A stretch of DNA of 37,018 nucleotides, taken from positions 1-37,018 of the forward strand of contig JAAEMX010000461.1 in assembly GCA_024225035.1 (NCBI GenBank), in the 5' to 3' direction. The translations under genes and the position numbers were made by a program. The notes beneath the pieces are model-generated. The model was given only the letters and a program-made list of their open reading frames with translations, had not been told where the DNA came from and did no database searches. Origin of the DNA: Lentisphaerota bacterium (GTDB lineage: Bacteria > Verrucomicrobiota > Lentisphaeria > Victivallales > Victivallaceae). Within the stretch, counting starts at the first letter, position 1, and every line of letters begins with the position of its first letter. Positions 12,530 to 20,774 of the stretch are shown here, piece after piece.

Positions 12530-12718
12530 ATGAAGAATCTTAAATTGAAAGGGGCTATAGTCGCAAGTGGTTATACCTACGAGAAACTGGCAAAAGAAAT
12601 TGATGTATCAACCCCGATTATCCAAAGAGCGGTAAACGGAAAACATACATCCATCGAGAACGCAAATGCAATCTGCAAAGCGTTAGACAAATCACTAAAT
12701 GAACTATTTGGAGAGTAA
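12530..12718 (+). CDS. Cro/XRE-like small DNA-binding protein (62 aa)
   Basis: A minimal XRE fold. YTYEKLAKEIDVSTPIIQRAV (about 15-35) gives the helix-turn-recognition helix, followed by the closing helices (ENANAICKALDKSLNELF). AAAGGAGT precedes the ATG. In this position it is likely a Cro-type regulator or transcriptional switch of the divergent promoters. It lies 2 bases before the ERF gene. Confidence 0.8.
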   Translation: MKNLKLKGAIVASGYTYEKLAKEIDVSTPIIQRAVNGKHTSIENANAICKALDKSLNELFGE

Positions 12719-12720
12719 AG

Positions 12721-13383
12721 ATGACTGAATTAGAAAAATTAGAGTATAGAGCGAAGCTAACACAGAAAATAAACGCAATGGCAGACGCTATAGGGCAGGT
12801 TAAGGCAGAAGGACGTAACACACACAGTAATTATAATTTCGTTGGCTACGAGCAAGTGAACGCTCTTATACGGTCTTTGAGTCCTAAGTTTCAGTTAAAC
12901 ATTATGCCTAGTATCACAGATTCAACAGAGACAACCTTTCAAGATAACAAAGGGAGGCAGGTTGTTAGAACTACCGTTAAGATGTCTTTTCTATTGACTG
13001 ATACAGAAACTGGATATTGTGAGGAACGCTTCAGCCGTGGAGCAGATCAAGATACGATGGGAAAATCATTCGGGCAAGCTGTAACAGAAGCACAGAAACG
13101 CTTTGAATTGAAATTATTTCACATCTCAACGCAAGCAGACGCAGATCCCGACACAAAGAACACAGAGGTTATACCTGCAAGTAAGCCAGTAAATAAACCA
13201 GTTGCAACAATGGCTGAATACCTAACAGCAATGAAAGTAAACCCAGCCAAAGCATTTGAAGCCATGCAAGGCAATCAATCACTAATGGTTCAACCAAATC
13301 AAACAATCGAGACATTAAACAGAGATCAACAAGAATTTTTAAACACTAACATTAACTGGTTCGTTCAGAACTGCGGAGTATAA
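12721..13383 (+). CDS. erf: ERF-family single-strand annealing protein (220 aa)
   Basis: A recombinase of the P22 Erf group that anneals complementary ssDNA during phage recombination and genome circularisation. The N-terminal two thirds show the family pattern: a helix (LTQKINAMADAIGQV), the YNFVGYEQV block near 39-47, and GADQDTMGKSFGQAVTEAQKRFELKLF (about 105-131). The last 75 residues are a variable Pro/Asn/Gln-rich tail. Its neighbours (coiled-coil protein, NinB-like) make a recombination operon. Confidence 0.88.
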   Translation: MTELEKLEYRAKLTQKINAMADAIGQVKAEGRNTHSNYNFVGYEQVNALIRSLSPKFQLNIMPSITDSTETTFQDNKGRQVVRTTVKMSFLLTDTETGYCEERFSRGADQDTMGKSFGQAVTEAQKRFELKLFHISTQADADPDTKNTEVIPASKPVNKPVATMAEYLTAMKVNPAKAFEAMQGNQSLMVQPNQTIETLNRDQQEFLNTNINWFVQNCGV

Positions 13384-13385
13384 TT

Positions 13386-13877
13386 ATGGAAATGCCACAA
13401 ATGGAAACAAAAATGCCTGTTGCTACAATTGAACCTATGTCTGATTTTGATATGTTGAGAATCAGAATCATGGAGAAAGGTTTACAGACAGATGAAGAAG
13501 CTTATTACGCAGAATCACAGCTTGTTTATCTTAAACAGATGATGAAGGAAATAGAAGACCATCACTCTGAATCTATTGATAAGGCAAACCAAACCCACAA
13601 GTCAATGATTAAGGCACGTGATAAGTTCTTGAAGCCGTTGAAGGATGCAGAGAAGATTATTAAAAAAGCTGTTGGTTCGTACTGCCTAGAAGAACACGCA
13701 AAAGGAGTTTCAGTATCAAAGAAAGTGAAGGCTGAGATTGTGGATGTTGATTCAATTCCCGAAGAGTTCTTGGAACTAAAGCCCAATTTAAAAGCCATTG
13801 AAGCGATATTAAATGCAGGTGGAACGGTTGCAGGTGTTAAACCAATAGAAAACAACACCGTTAGAGTTAAGGCGTGA
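13386..13877 (+). CDS. Coiled-coil recombination-operon protein (163 aa)
   Basis: A helical protein (about 35-100, DEEAYYAESQLVYLKQMMKE... and KFLKPLKDAEKII) with a small beta-rich end. It lies between ERF and a NinB-like gene. The arrangement resembles Gam-like or DUF1351-type partners of annealases that protect DNA ends, but no family is certain from the residues. Confidence 0.65.
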   Translation: MEMPQMETKMPVATIEPMSDFDMLRIRIMEKGLQTDEEAYYAESQLVYLKQMMKEIEDHHSESIDKANQTHKSMIKARDKFLKPLKDAEKIIKKAVGSYCLEEHAKGVSVSKKVKAEIVDVDSIPEEFLELKPNLKAIEAILNAGGTVAGVKPIENNTVRVKA

Positions 13878-14257
13878 AATTGGTTGCTGAATGGAATAGC
13901 GGTAAGATGGATAAAGAATCTGCCTTATCGCTTAACAAGCACTTTGCAAAAATGAAGGATGGCGAATATGTCATTGAAGTCAAGAGGTATTACAAGAATC
14001 GCTCAATACCTCAGAATAAGCTACTATGGGATATTTACCGACAAGCATCAGAGCAGACAGGCTACGAGACAGATGAGCTTCACGCAATGATGGGGCAGAA
14101 GTTCTTACTCGATGAAACAAGAAAAACACCTTTCGTCATATCAACAACAAAACTTACAACACAAGAGTTTAGTAATTTTATTTCCCGAATAGTAAGATTT
14201 TTTACTGTCGAGGCAGGTTTAATTATTTATCTTCCGGAGGATTATGAAAGCAATTAA
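13874..14257 (+). CDS. ninB: NinB/Orf-like recombination protein (127 aa)
   Basis: Resembles lambda Orf (NinB), a recombination mediator that helps annealase or RecA act on SSB-coated ssDNA. The block RSIPQNKLLWDIYRQASEQTG (about 36-56) is the family hallmark, with TDELH following. The GTG overlaps the previous stop (GTGA); a TTG two codons later has better spacing to AAGG. Belongs to the ERF operon. Confidence 0.82.
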   Translation: MKLVAEWNSGKMDKESALSLNKHFAKMKDGEYVIEVKRYYKNRSIPQNKLLWDIYRQASEQTGYETDELHAMMGQKFLLDETRKTPFVISTTKLTTQEFSNFISRIVRFFTVEAGLIIYLPEDYESN

Positions 14258-14507
14258 GAAAGTATGTAATCAGAAAAAATGTGAGCATAAAGGCAAGCTA
14301 CAAACAATAACTAATTTTTATCGAGATATGAGGGCTAAGGATGGAAGACAAAACGCCTGTAAAGACTGCGTGAAGAAACGCAATCCACGCCCCGCGTCCT
14401 TTGAACCTAAAATGTCAGCAGAACAACAGAAAGAATATGTGTCTGATATGGGTTCGGTGATTAAGGAGAATATGAGATTGAAACGATTAACTTTATACGG
14501 AGTTTAA
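14244..14507 (+). CDS. Zinc-finger protein (87 aa)
   Basis: A zinc-finger-type protein: CNQKKC near residue 8 and CKDC near residue 39, with FYRDMRAKDGR between. This is a motif common in phage and HNH-associated proteins, but the nuclease His residues are absent. It overlaps the NinB-like gene by 14 bases, with CGGAGG ahead of the start. DNA or RNA binding is likely. Confidence 0.65.
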   Translation: MKAIKKVCNQKKCEHKGKLQTITNFYRDMRAKDGRQNACKDCVKKRNPRPASFEPKMSAEQQKEYVSDMGSVIKENMRLKRLTLYGV

Positions 14508-14510
14508 GCA

Positions 14511-14828
14511 ATGGATAGGACTATCGCAGGTATAATGTCGTTTTGGAAGGAAATCGGTCTGTATCGCACTGGAAATGTAAACAAACAACTGGCTAAGGTT
14601 CGCGAGGAGTTTACGGAAGTTACAAAAGCTTTTTGCCTGTATATGATTAAAGCAGACGAGAAAAGGAGGGCTAACCTGCAAAAGGAAATTGGCGACCTTT
14701 TTATATCGCTTCTGAATTTCTGTGAAATCCTAGGTTTTGACATCGAAGAGTGTGCTATATTATCACACGAAAAGAACGAGAAGCGTAATTACTATATGGT
14801 GGAGGATGAGTGTGTCAGAGATAAATGA
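14511..14828 (+). CDS. MazG-like nucleotide pyrophosphohydrolase (105 aa)
   Basis: The all-helical MazG-like fold with the metal-binding pattern EExxE (Glu32, Glu33, Glu36) and ExxD (Glu59, Asp62; KEIGDLFISLL). It should hydrolyse nucleoside triphosphates, or (p)ppGpp, to monophosphate and pyrophosphate. It sits 3 bases after the zinc-finger gene. In phages these enzymes adjust host nucleotide or alarmone pools. With a DNA glycosyltransferase present, a role in shaping dNTP pools is possible (speculative). Confidence 0.78.
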   Translation: MDRTIAGIMSFWKEIGLYRTGNVNKQLAKVREEFTEVTKAFCLYMIKADEKRRANLQKEIGDLFISLLNFCEILGFDIEECAILSHEKNEKRNYYMVEDECVRDK

Positions 14829-14991
14829 AATTTGCGGTAACTGTTTTCACGTTGAAACCAAAGATGGTTCTGATTGTGTCTGCGCGTTAGATAATGACTT
14901 CGAAGGAGTTTATTACTTTGACGAAGGTTGCGATTGCTTTCTGAATCGTTCGGACGTGTTCAACAATGAAAGACTAGTTAATTTCGATTAA
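14812..14991 (+). CDS. Cys-rich acidic protein (59 aa)
   Basis: GTG 14812 is taken as start because GGAGG is 6 bases upstream; ATG 14806 is too close to it. Six Cys in 45 residues (CGNC, CVC, CDC) suggest a metal-bound fold. It overlaps the MazG-like gene and is the last gene of the rightward block, whose terminator lies inside the opposing gene. Confidence 0.6.
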   Translation: MSEINEICGNCFHVETKDGSDCVCALDNDFEGVYYFDEGCDCFLNRSDVFNNERLVNFD

Positions 14992-15174
14992 TGAAAACTT
15001 CTTACCTTCTGAAAATAAGACTCCATATCTCTCGGAGTCTTTTTTCATTTGTCCACTTTCAAAGTATTCCGTTTCCTTAACGTGTGAACATCCAGTGATA
15101 AAATAAACCGCTATCAGTGTGATAACGGTCGAGATTAAGATAAACCATAGTTCGTGTTGTTTCTGTCTACTCAC
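14974..15174 (-). CDS. Small lipoprotein, possible outer spanin (66 aa)
   Basis: GTG start overlapping the stop of the upstream lipoprotein gene. A hydrophobic segment (about 9-29) ends in ITGC, a lipobox-like cleavage site with Cys29; the mature part is about 38 residues. A short lipoprotein at the end of a lysis cluster fits an outer-membrane spanin subunit, but a simple membrane anchor is also possible. Its last bases overlap the opposing 14812-14991 gene. Confidence 0.6.
   Translation of the reverse strand: MSRQKQHELWFILISTVITLIAVYFITGCSHVKETEYFESGQMKKDSERYGVLFSEGKKFSLIEIN
15017..15046 (+). terminator. Rho-independent terminator of the rightward block
   Basis: AAGACTCC (15017-15024) pairs with GGAGTCTT (15034-15041), followed by a T-run to 15045. 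It lies just after the 14812-14991 stop and inside the opposing 14974-15174 gene. Confidence 0.8.
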
Positions 15175-15409
15175 TAAGGTAAATCCTCACCTTGTCATCA
15201 AGACGCTTTAGAACCTTTAATATAACAGGACGTACAATCTCTGCTACTTTTGGAGTGATGTATTCTTCTTCAACAAGTTTGTCAATCTCTTTGTTAACCA
15301 GCTTTGGAATCTCTTTCTCTGCCCTTGGTAGTGCTTCTTTAAGAGCAAGTTTTTTCATCGATGAACAACCTGCTACAAGAACAATTCCAATCATTACAAA
15401 ATACTTCAT
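15167..15409 (-). CDS. Lipoprotein, candidate outer spanin (80 aa)
   Basis: A clear lipoprotein signal: MKYF, a hydrophobic run, then VAGC with Cys15. The mature part is helical and charged (Lys/Glu-rich). The size fits an outer spanin, which links to the inner spanin to disrupt the outer membrane. The candidate inner spanin is the 15795-16187 gene. Its ATG overlaps the DUF1353 stop (TAATG). Confidence 0.65.
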   Translation of the reverse strand: MKYFVMIGIVLVAGCSSMKKLALKEALPRAEKEIPKLVNKEIDKLVEEEYITPKVAEIVRPVILKVLKRLDDKVRIYLSE

Positions 15410-15798
15410 TAGTCAACCTCAATTATATCTGATTTAATATTTGACTTGCCGAACCAATCAACAGCTTTCTTGACGTATGAAGCTCTAAAACGACTCATAC
15501 CACGCTCACGGCATTGGTAATATAATTCTTTATTTGCTAGTTTAAAATGATCTCTGCTTAACAGCCCTTCTCTCATACATTGGAATAAAACATCGTGAAT
15601 TAAAGATGGACTCATGAAGTTCTCTGAATCTACAGTTGGGCCACTAGGCCCATCCCACAAGTAGCCAGCTTTAACAAACATATGATTTCCGACAATTTGA
15701 AAATACTTGTGTGCTACGTTGCCGTAATTTGAATACAGTGTGAACTCTGAATATTTGTAAACTCTATATTTCCAACTTCTCTTGTTTTGATATTTCAT
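15409..15798 (-). CDS. DUF1353-family phage protein (129 aa)
   Basis: A DUF1353-type protein. The family pattern is visible in GYLWDGPSGPTVD (about 47-59), with the conserved Asp and Ser-Gly-Pro, then SPSLIHDVL (about 65-73) with the HD pair, and a C-terminal helix with Arg and Trp. The family has no settled function. It lies where many phages keep the endolysin, between a membrane coiled-coil protein and lipoproteins, so a cell-wall role is possible (inference). Confidence 0.75.
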   Translation of the reverse strand: MKYQNKRSWKYRVYKYSEFTLYSNYGNVAHKYFQIVGNHMFVKAGYLWDGPSGPTVDSENFMSPSLIHDVLFQCMREGLLSRDHFKLANKELYYQCRERGMSRFRASYVKKAVDWFGKSNIKSDIIEVD

Positions 15799-16187
15799 TT
15801 ACTTTTTATTAACCTTCCATCTATCATCTCTTTTGTAAGGAAATTCTTTGCTTCATCCTTGGAAACGTAAATGTATTTTAGATTAGAAATTGCTATTGCT
15901 AGTTTATCGAGGTTCTTCGATATGTCTGTTAGTTTTGATTCTGAATTGATTATGGAAGACTCAAGACGCGCTGTACGTAATTCATTACGCTTAACATTGT
16001 CCTCGATTGCTTTTAACTCGAATCTATGAGCTTGTTTGATGCTTTCAAATTGAGACATAACGTCTGCTCTAAATGTCGCTGAATGATACACTATTCCAAT
16101 TATAGCAACAACTACAGGCCACATTGTCGAAATCCATGCTTGTGCTTTGTCAGCCATTTTGTCAGTCTTCCTTCTACGTTGATTCAT
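15795..16187 (-). CDS. Membrane coiled-coil protein, candidate holin or inner spanin (130 aa)
   Basis: A basic cytoplasmic start (MNQRRRKTDK), one membrane span (about 21-38, WPVVVAIIGIVYHSA) and a long coiled coil (about 42-95) fit an N-in, C-out protein like the Rz inner spanin; a holin role is an alternative. It follows late promoter site A (16203-16218) and overlaps the DUF1353 gene by 4 bases. Confidence 0.65.
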   Translation of the reverse strand: MNQRRRKTDKMADKAQAWISTMWPVVVAIIGIVYHSATFRADVMSQFESIKQAHRFELKAIEDNVKRNELRTARLESSIINSESKLTDISKNLDKLAIAISNLKYIYVSKDEAKNFLTKEMIDGRLIKSK

Positions 16188-16202
16188 TTTATACTACCCC
16201 AA

Positions 16203-16218
16203 ATAATATAGCATTGAT
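16203..16218 (-). promoter_or_regulatory. Late promoter site A (extended -10)
   Basis: Minus strand ATCAATGCTATATTAT in the gap before the 15795-16187 gene: an extended -10 (TGC then TATATT at 16205-16210). Identical over 16 bases to site B. No good -35 is seen. Confidence 0.6.
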
Positions 16219-16224
16219 TAATAA

Positions 16225-16731
16225 TTATTGAATTGCTTTTACGGATTGCTTGTACGTGTCCCATATGATTTCCCCTTGCTGTACACCTGTAGCAAGCAGA
16301 AAAACTAAATCAGTATTAACAACATCTACCATATAGTCATTGATATCGGGCCATAGAGTCTCATTCTTTTCAATCCCTAGCTGAATGTTTGATAGGTCTT
16401 TTGGTCGTGCATCGAACGTGTGTCCTAGCATTGCAACGGTGTTGTTTGCAAGGGCTTCGTCTCTCGTTGCCTTTAGTGCTTGAATTTGCGCTTTGTGTTC
16501 AATCTCTGATTTCTTGTCTGTATCAACTTCAATTAATCCAGTTTCAGCGTTGTACTTGATGATATCAATATTAATCAAGTCGCTTCCCATTTCGGCTTCC
16601 ATTAGCACAACAAAGTTGCCCTCTGTTTCTAGCCAATCTGATTTTCTTGCTAGTTGTAGCCTGCTTGGTGTATCAGCGTTGATTATACCGTGGACTTTTT
16701 CTTCTTCTTTGCAAAAATATTCGTAGTTCAT
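16225..16731 (-). CDS. DUF4376-type tail-fibre-associated protein (168 aa)
   Basis: The second half (ALKATRDEALANNTV... through the EIIWDTYKQSV end, about 88-165) matches the DUF4376 pattern. That family is usually encoded beside tail-fibre genes and proposed to help fibre assembly. The N-terminal part is an unassigned small domain. Start at ATG 16731, GGAG upstream. It is the last gene of the fibre group. Confidence 0.7.
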   Translation of the reverse strand: MNYEYFCKEEEKVHGIINADTPSRLQLARKSDWLETEGNFVVLMEAEMGSDLINIDIIKYNAETGLIEVDTDKKSEIEHKAQIQALKATRDEALANNTVAMLGHTFDARPKDLSNIQLGIEKNETLWPDINDYMVDVVNTDLVFLLATGVQQGEIIWDTYKQSVKAIQ

Positions 16732-16740
16732 TGTTACTCC

Positions 16741-18222
16741 TTAGTTTACTGTTACTGTGAATGATGGGCTTGCTTGTTTTGTGTTTACTGGTGCTGAGAT
16801 GCGGATTTTGCCTGTGATAGCGTTTGTGTTATTTGCGTATATCTTCATGCTTGTTAGCTCGTCTGCGGTGTTGTTCCACCAAAGCGCCCTAATATCTATC
16901 CATCCTCCAGTTATTTCGGATTGATTCACCCTCAAAACAGGCCTGTTTTGACCGCTTTGGGGATATATCCATGCACTACAAGCGCTGACACCTGTGCCTG
17001 CTGAAAGATTTATTTCGGTTTTTGTGGAAGAAACAGCCTGTGTTGTAGAACCAAAAGCTTGTAGTCTCTGTTCTGTATAAGAAGACCCACTGTCGTTATT
17101 AAGTATTGCTTGAATATTGCTAGCACCTTCCCCCATAAACTCCACCTTAATCGCCCCGTCAATCCTGTCACCTTCAATACCACTGATAGTGATACCTGCT
17201 GAGAAGTCAACACCTGCAATGTCGTGTTCTACAACTGTCATCATCGGCACAGGGTCGATTGTGCGGTTGGACTTTCTGCGGTAGAGTTTGACTGTGCCTG
17301 TTCTAACTGTAGTTGCAGTATCAGTTATGTATATAGAAGTAATATTGTCAGCAGTATTATTCCACCATACCGCCTCTTCACCCTGTTGGCTTGCTGTTGT
17401 TTTAGCGAAGCCACCTTTGAAGAGGCGTTTTCGACCCGACTCAGAGCTAACACTCCAACTAGATTGATTTTGTAACTGAATTAAATTCGAACCAGTGGTT
17501 GTGTTCGAGGATGATATACTACCACTCCCGTTGTTTAAATATTGCGCGGTGTAGTTGTTCCCTGTATCGTTATTGGGCTTTATATAGCATCTACCATCGC
17601 TGTCATTAACAATCAAATACTCACCATCACTGTCGCCATCCAATCCGCTGAATATAATAGGACTGTTTAGTAAGTCTCTTGATATATAATCAACAACCTC
17701 AAGCAAGTCGTAGTTGGCAAGGTTCGCTTGCTTTGGCACTTGGTAGATGCGGAGGGTGATTGTATCTGTAACTGAACTATTACAGCCTATTTGCATTGAC
17801 GTTAGATTGTCAACTACATTTTGCCAATAATTAGACATTACGTTTATTCTAGTTCCTGCGGTATCTCCACTATGTAAGCTACTTACATACCTTTCACTAG
17901 AACTATCCCCTGTTATAAGTAGTCTTGCAACGCTTGATGTATCTCTAGCATAATTCTCTAAAGATATATTGTTATTAGTGTCGGTTACTCCTGCACTTGC
18001 TGTAGATGTGTTTCCACGCATTACATATTGTCTGTAATTACTCCCTGCTGTGTCGTTATTGAAAGTTAGAGTTGTTTGGTTATTTGAACCTAACGACTCT
18101 CTCTCCATCTCCACCATATACTCCCAACTATCACCATCCAAACCTGTTACGTCAAGTGGTGAAGTGTTGAGGTTACGGCTACCGCTGAACTCGTATATTA
18201 ATTTATGGTCTTTAGTATTCAT
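16741..18222 (-). CDS. Fibre protein with three repeated beta domains (493 aa)
   Basis: Start at ATG 18222, overlapping the previous stop (TAATG); the frame is open to a TTG 15 bases earlier. Three diverged copies of a domain of about 150 residues follow one another. Each opens with a GLDGD or GIEGD motif, then NND(T/S)G and Y, and ends with NNTADxLTSM or a related segment. This suggests a trimeric or tandem beta-sandwich distal fibre that contacts the cell surface. No enzyme motif seen. Assignment as fibre rests on context and composition. Confidence 0.7.
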   Translation of the reverse strand: MNTKDHKLIYEFSGSRNLNTSPLDVTGLDGDSWEYMVEMERESLGSNNQTTLTFNNDTAGSNYRQYVMRGNTSTASAGVTDTNNNISLENYARDTSSVARLLITGDSSSERYVSSLHSGDTAGTRINVMSNYWQNVVDNLTSMQIGCNSSVTDTITLRIYQVPKQANLANYDLLEVVDYISRDLLNSPIIFSGLDGDSDGEYLIVNDSDGRCYIKPNNDTGNNYTAQYLNNGSGSISSSNTTTGSNLIQLQNQSSWSVSSESGRKRLFKGGFAKTTASQQGEEAVWWNNTADNITSIYITDTATTVRTGTVKLYRRKSNRTIDPVPMMTVVEHDIAGVDFSAGITISGIEGDRIDGAIKVEFMGEGASNIQAILNNDSGSSYTEQRLQAFGSTTQAVSSTKTEINLSAGTGVSACSAWIYPQSGQNRPVLRVNQSEITGGWIDIRALWWNNTADELTSMKIYANNTNAITGKIRISAPVNTKQASPSFTVTVN

Positions 18223-20720
18223 TAAAGAATCGTCCAAGTTGAAGTTGACGTTGAATAAACACAGAAAGCAACACCGTCATCGACTCCGATTGTTTTTAGG
18301 TCATCCGTACCATCTGAGATTTTCAACGGCTTTGATGCTATTGTGTTCTGATTCTCAATTGATACGCTGAACCCATCGGCAGGAGTTGTCGGCAAGTCAA
18401 AAGTAGTCGTACCACTCGCACCAGTTCCAAGCGAAATCTTAGTTCCGCTGTCACCTGTAACGATTGTGTAATCTGCTGTTTTAGTTGATACGGCAGACCA
18501 ACCAAGACCACCACCGCCACCGCCTGCGCTTTCCTCGTAGAATAACTGTTTGTAATCAGAGCCGTATTTTATGAATTGTACAGGGTTTAGATTGTCTTTG
18601 GAAACTGTTACGGATGCTTCACCGTTGATTGTTTCTTGTACACCAATAGCAAACGCTAAATCTTGATTTGTCGAGTAAACCCATGCGCTTCCATTATAAG
18701 AGGATATATTTCCTGTTATTGAATCTGTTCCGTTCCCATATACATAGACATAGTTGCTTGTGTCTCCTGTAGTGTGTTCGATTGATAAAGCAACATTCCC
18801 TGCACTCACTAGAGCGTCTAGCTCCACACTGAACTGCTGTGGTGATGCGGAAAGCTCCGACATATCTATAGTACCCTCTGACAAGACCGCGCCTGTTGGC
18901 ACTGCGTCAACTTCAAGTGTCCCTGTTATTGCGTATACTCTTATATAGATAGTTCCTGTAGGACTTCCAATCTTTGCTAGGGTAACAACACAATTGCTAA
19001 AATTGCTAGGCGCTTGGAAACATTCAGCATATGCTTCGTTAGGGTTTGAGTTTATTGGTCCAATTCCAACAGCAGGTGTTAGTGTCTCAATGTCGTATGT
19101 AGCTCCCGCAACCACAACATCATAAGTCGCGTTTTCAGAACTAACCCAAAAATTGAATTTTTCTGAAGCTGTCGGATCTGTTGTAAAGGTTCTTTCCGCT
19201 GTTGCGCTTGCTGATAGTTGTAACCACTTGTTTGAGTCGGTTGCTGAGTCGATTGTATAGTTAACCGTTTTGCTTTCGATTGTTCCCCATACAGCTTGAG
19301 CCGTTGGTGATGAATAAACACCGCTCCCGTCAAGATACTTACTTGCCCCTTGATCTGTCTTTACTAGTCCCACTTTTGTTCTTTCCGCTGAAGTAAGGAA
19401 TAATTTAGTTGCGCCCTCTATTAGATTATCAGAGTTAATTTCACTTTGTAAATAGTGAATAGTTGCATCTGAAACATGAGTATCAATCTGAGCGTGTGTG
19501 TTTGTTCCTACGTTGGACAAATTAACATGGTTTATCTCTGATTCATCTAGGCTTAAATCTATCTTTTCATTTGGAGAGTCAAGGTTTACAGTGATCGCGG
19601 AACTTGTAGAGTTGATCTTCCTAAACTCAAGATTAACTCCGCTTTTACCGTTATAAACTCCAATTCCAGTTGTACCAACATTTGTTCCATCGTTGGCCTC
19701 ACCACCTCCACCACCTGTAATAGTAACAGTCACATCACCGCTTCCATCATCTGAAATAACGCCACCACTAAAGTTAATGGTATCAACATTGTTTACAGTT
19801 GTTGAACTGTCTTTAACTGTTAGAGCTGAACCTGTAGAACCCGTGAAGTTAATTACTGGATTTTCTGCATCTGAGTTATCCACTGTGATATCAGTCCCGC
19901 TCACAACCCCAACGACATTTGCGTTTTCATTGGTGTTAGAAAGTTTTGTTCTTTCTGTGGCGGTCATTATTTTATTAATGCTTCCCTCTGTCATGTTCTC
20001 CATTAGGAACGCATCACCGTTCACGTTTGTAGGATCGTAAACAGATTTATTCATATCACCTGTACCGCTTGCAACAGTCCATGCACCATCTTTACGAGCG
20101 TATGAGTTACCGTCAACAGGTGCTTCTTCAACTGCATAAGATTGTATTTGAGCAGGAGTCCAGTAATCTACACCAACAGTGCCCGGAGGCGTCACACTTG
20201 TTATGCGTCTATTTCTGAGAATCCAAGGATATTGTACAATCAATGTTGGCTCAGCTTCGGGCGCAATGTAACCAAGTAATTCAGTCCCTACAGCTATTGG
20301 TTTACCGCTTGATGATGGATCTTGCTCGTATACATATGGCTCTGTCCCAAGAATGGTTTGAAGCTCGGTTGTGTTCGCATCAAGTGGTATTGATATTGCT
20401 CCACCAGTAACTTCTGTCCCTTCGGTATTTGTCCACGTTTCTTCAGCAACAGTAATTCCCGTTTGAGTTCTGATAGGTGGAGTTGTTGTCCCGTTGAAGT
20501 CTTCAGCAATTGCAAAATCCCACGAAGTAAACGAGGCTAACTCTGCCAAAGCATAAGGAGAACCATCAGTGTGTAGTAATCTTAGTTTGTGAGTAGGTTG
20601 TTCTGTGTAGTATATTACAGGAATCTTGCCTTTATTATCTACTATGCTTTTATTGTCAACATCTACGAGAGTTGACGTAGGCCCGTCAATTTTCACATAT
20701 GAAATTATTTCTCTGCTCAT
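18222..20720 (-). CDS. Tail fibre protein (832 aa)
   Basis: A long fibre: an N-terminal virion-binding-like part (about 1-200), a linker with GDMNKSVYDPTNVNGDAF and two ERTK blocks (TATERTKLS, TSAERTKVG), Gly-rich linkers, and beta-rich C-terminal domains. Such features are typical of Siphoviridae-type side fibres that bind the host receptor. ATG 20720 has GAGG upstream and follows promoter site B. It overlaps the repeat-domain fibre gene after it. Confidence 0.82.
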   Translation of the reverse strand: MSREIISYVKIDGPTSTLVDVDNKSIVDNKGKIPVIYYTEQPTHKLRLLHTDGSPYALAELASFTSWDFAIAEDFNGTTTPPIRTQTGITVAEETWTNTEGTEVTGGAISIPLDANTTELQTILGTEPYVYEQDPSSSGKPIAVGTELLGYIAPEAEPTLIVQYPWILRNRRITSVTPPGTVGVDYWTPAQIQSYAVEEAPVDGNSYARKDGAWTVASGTGDMNKSVYDPTNVNGDAFLMENMTEGSINKIMTATERTKLSNTNENANVVGVVSGTDITVDNSDAENPVINFTGSTGSALTVKDSSTTVNNVDTINFSGGVISDDGSGDVTVTITGGGGGEANDGTNVGTTGIGVYNGKSGVNLEFRKINSTSSAITVNLDSPNEKIDLSLDESEINHVNLSNVGTNTHAQIDTHVSDATIHYLQSEINSDNLIEGATKLFLTSAERTKVGLVKTDQGASKYLDGSGVYSSPTAQAVWGTIESKTVNYTIDSATDSNKWLQLSASATAERTFTTDPTASEKFNFWVSSENATYDVVVAGATYDIETLTPAVGIGPINSNPNEAYAECFQAPSNFSNCVVTLAKIGSPTGTIYIRVYAITGTLEVDAVPTGAVLSEGTIDMSELSASPQQFSVELDALVSAGNVALSIEHTTGDTSNYVYVYGNGTDSITGNISSYNGSAWVYSTNQDLAFAIGVQETINGEASVTVSKDNLNPVQFIKYGSDYKQLFYEESAGGGGGGLGWSAVSTKTADYTIVTGDSGTKISLGTGASGTTTFDLPTTPADGFSVSIENQNTIASKPLKISDGTDDLKTIGVDDGVAFCVYSTSTSTWTIL

Positions 20721-20743
20721 TTTATTCCTCTTTTAGTTTGCTT

Positions 20744-20759
20744 ATAATATAGCATTGAT
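20744..20759 (-). promoter_or_regulatory. Late promoter site B (extended -10)
   Basis: Minus strand ATCAATGCTATATTAT, identical to site A, placed in the 54-base gap before the tail-fibre gene. Confidence 0.6.
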
Positions 20760-20774
20760 TTGATATTGATAAAA

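Noticed and set aside
18050..18370. Long open frame on the plus strand across two fibre genes
   Set aside because: It lies wholly opposite the fibre genes and lacks a ribosome-binding site; the protein pattern is Leu/Arg/His-rich as expected for a reverse shadow.
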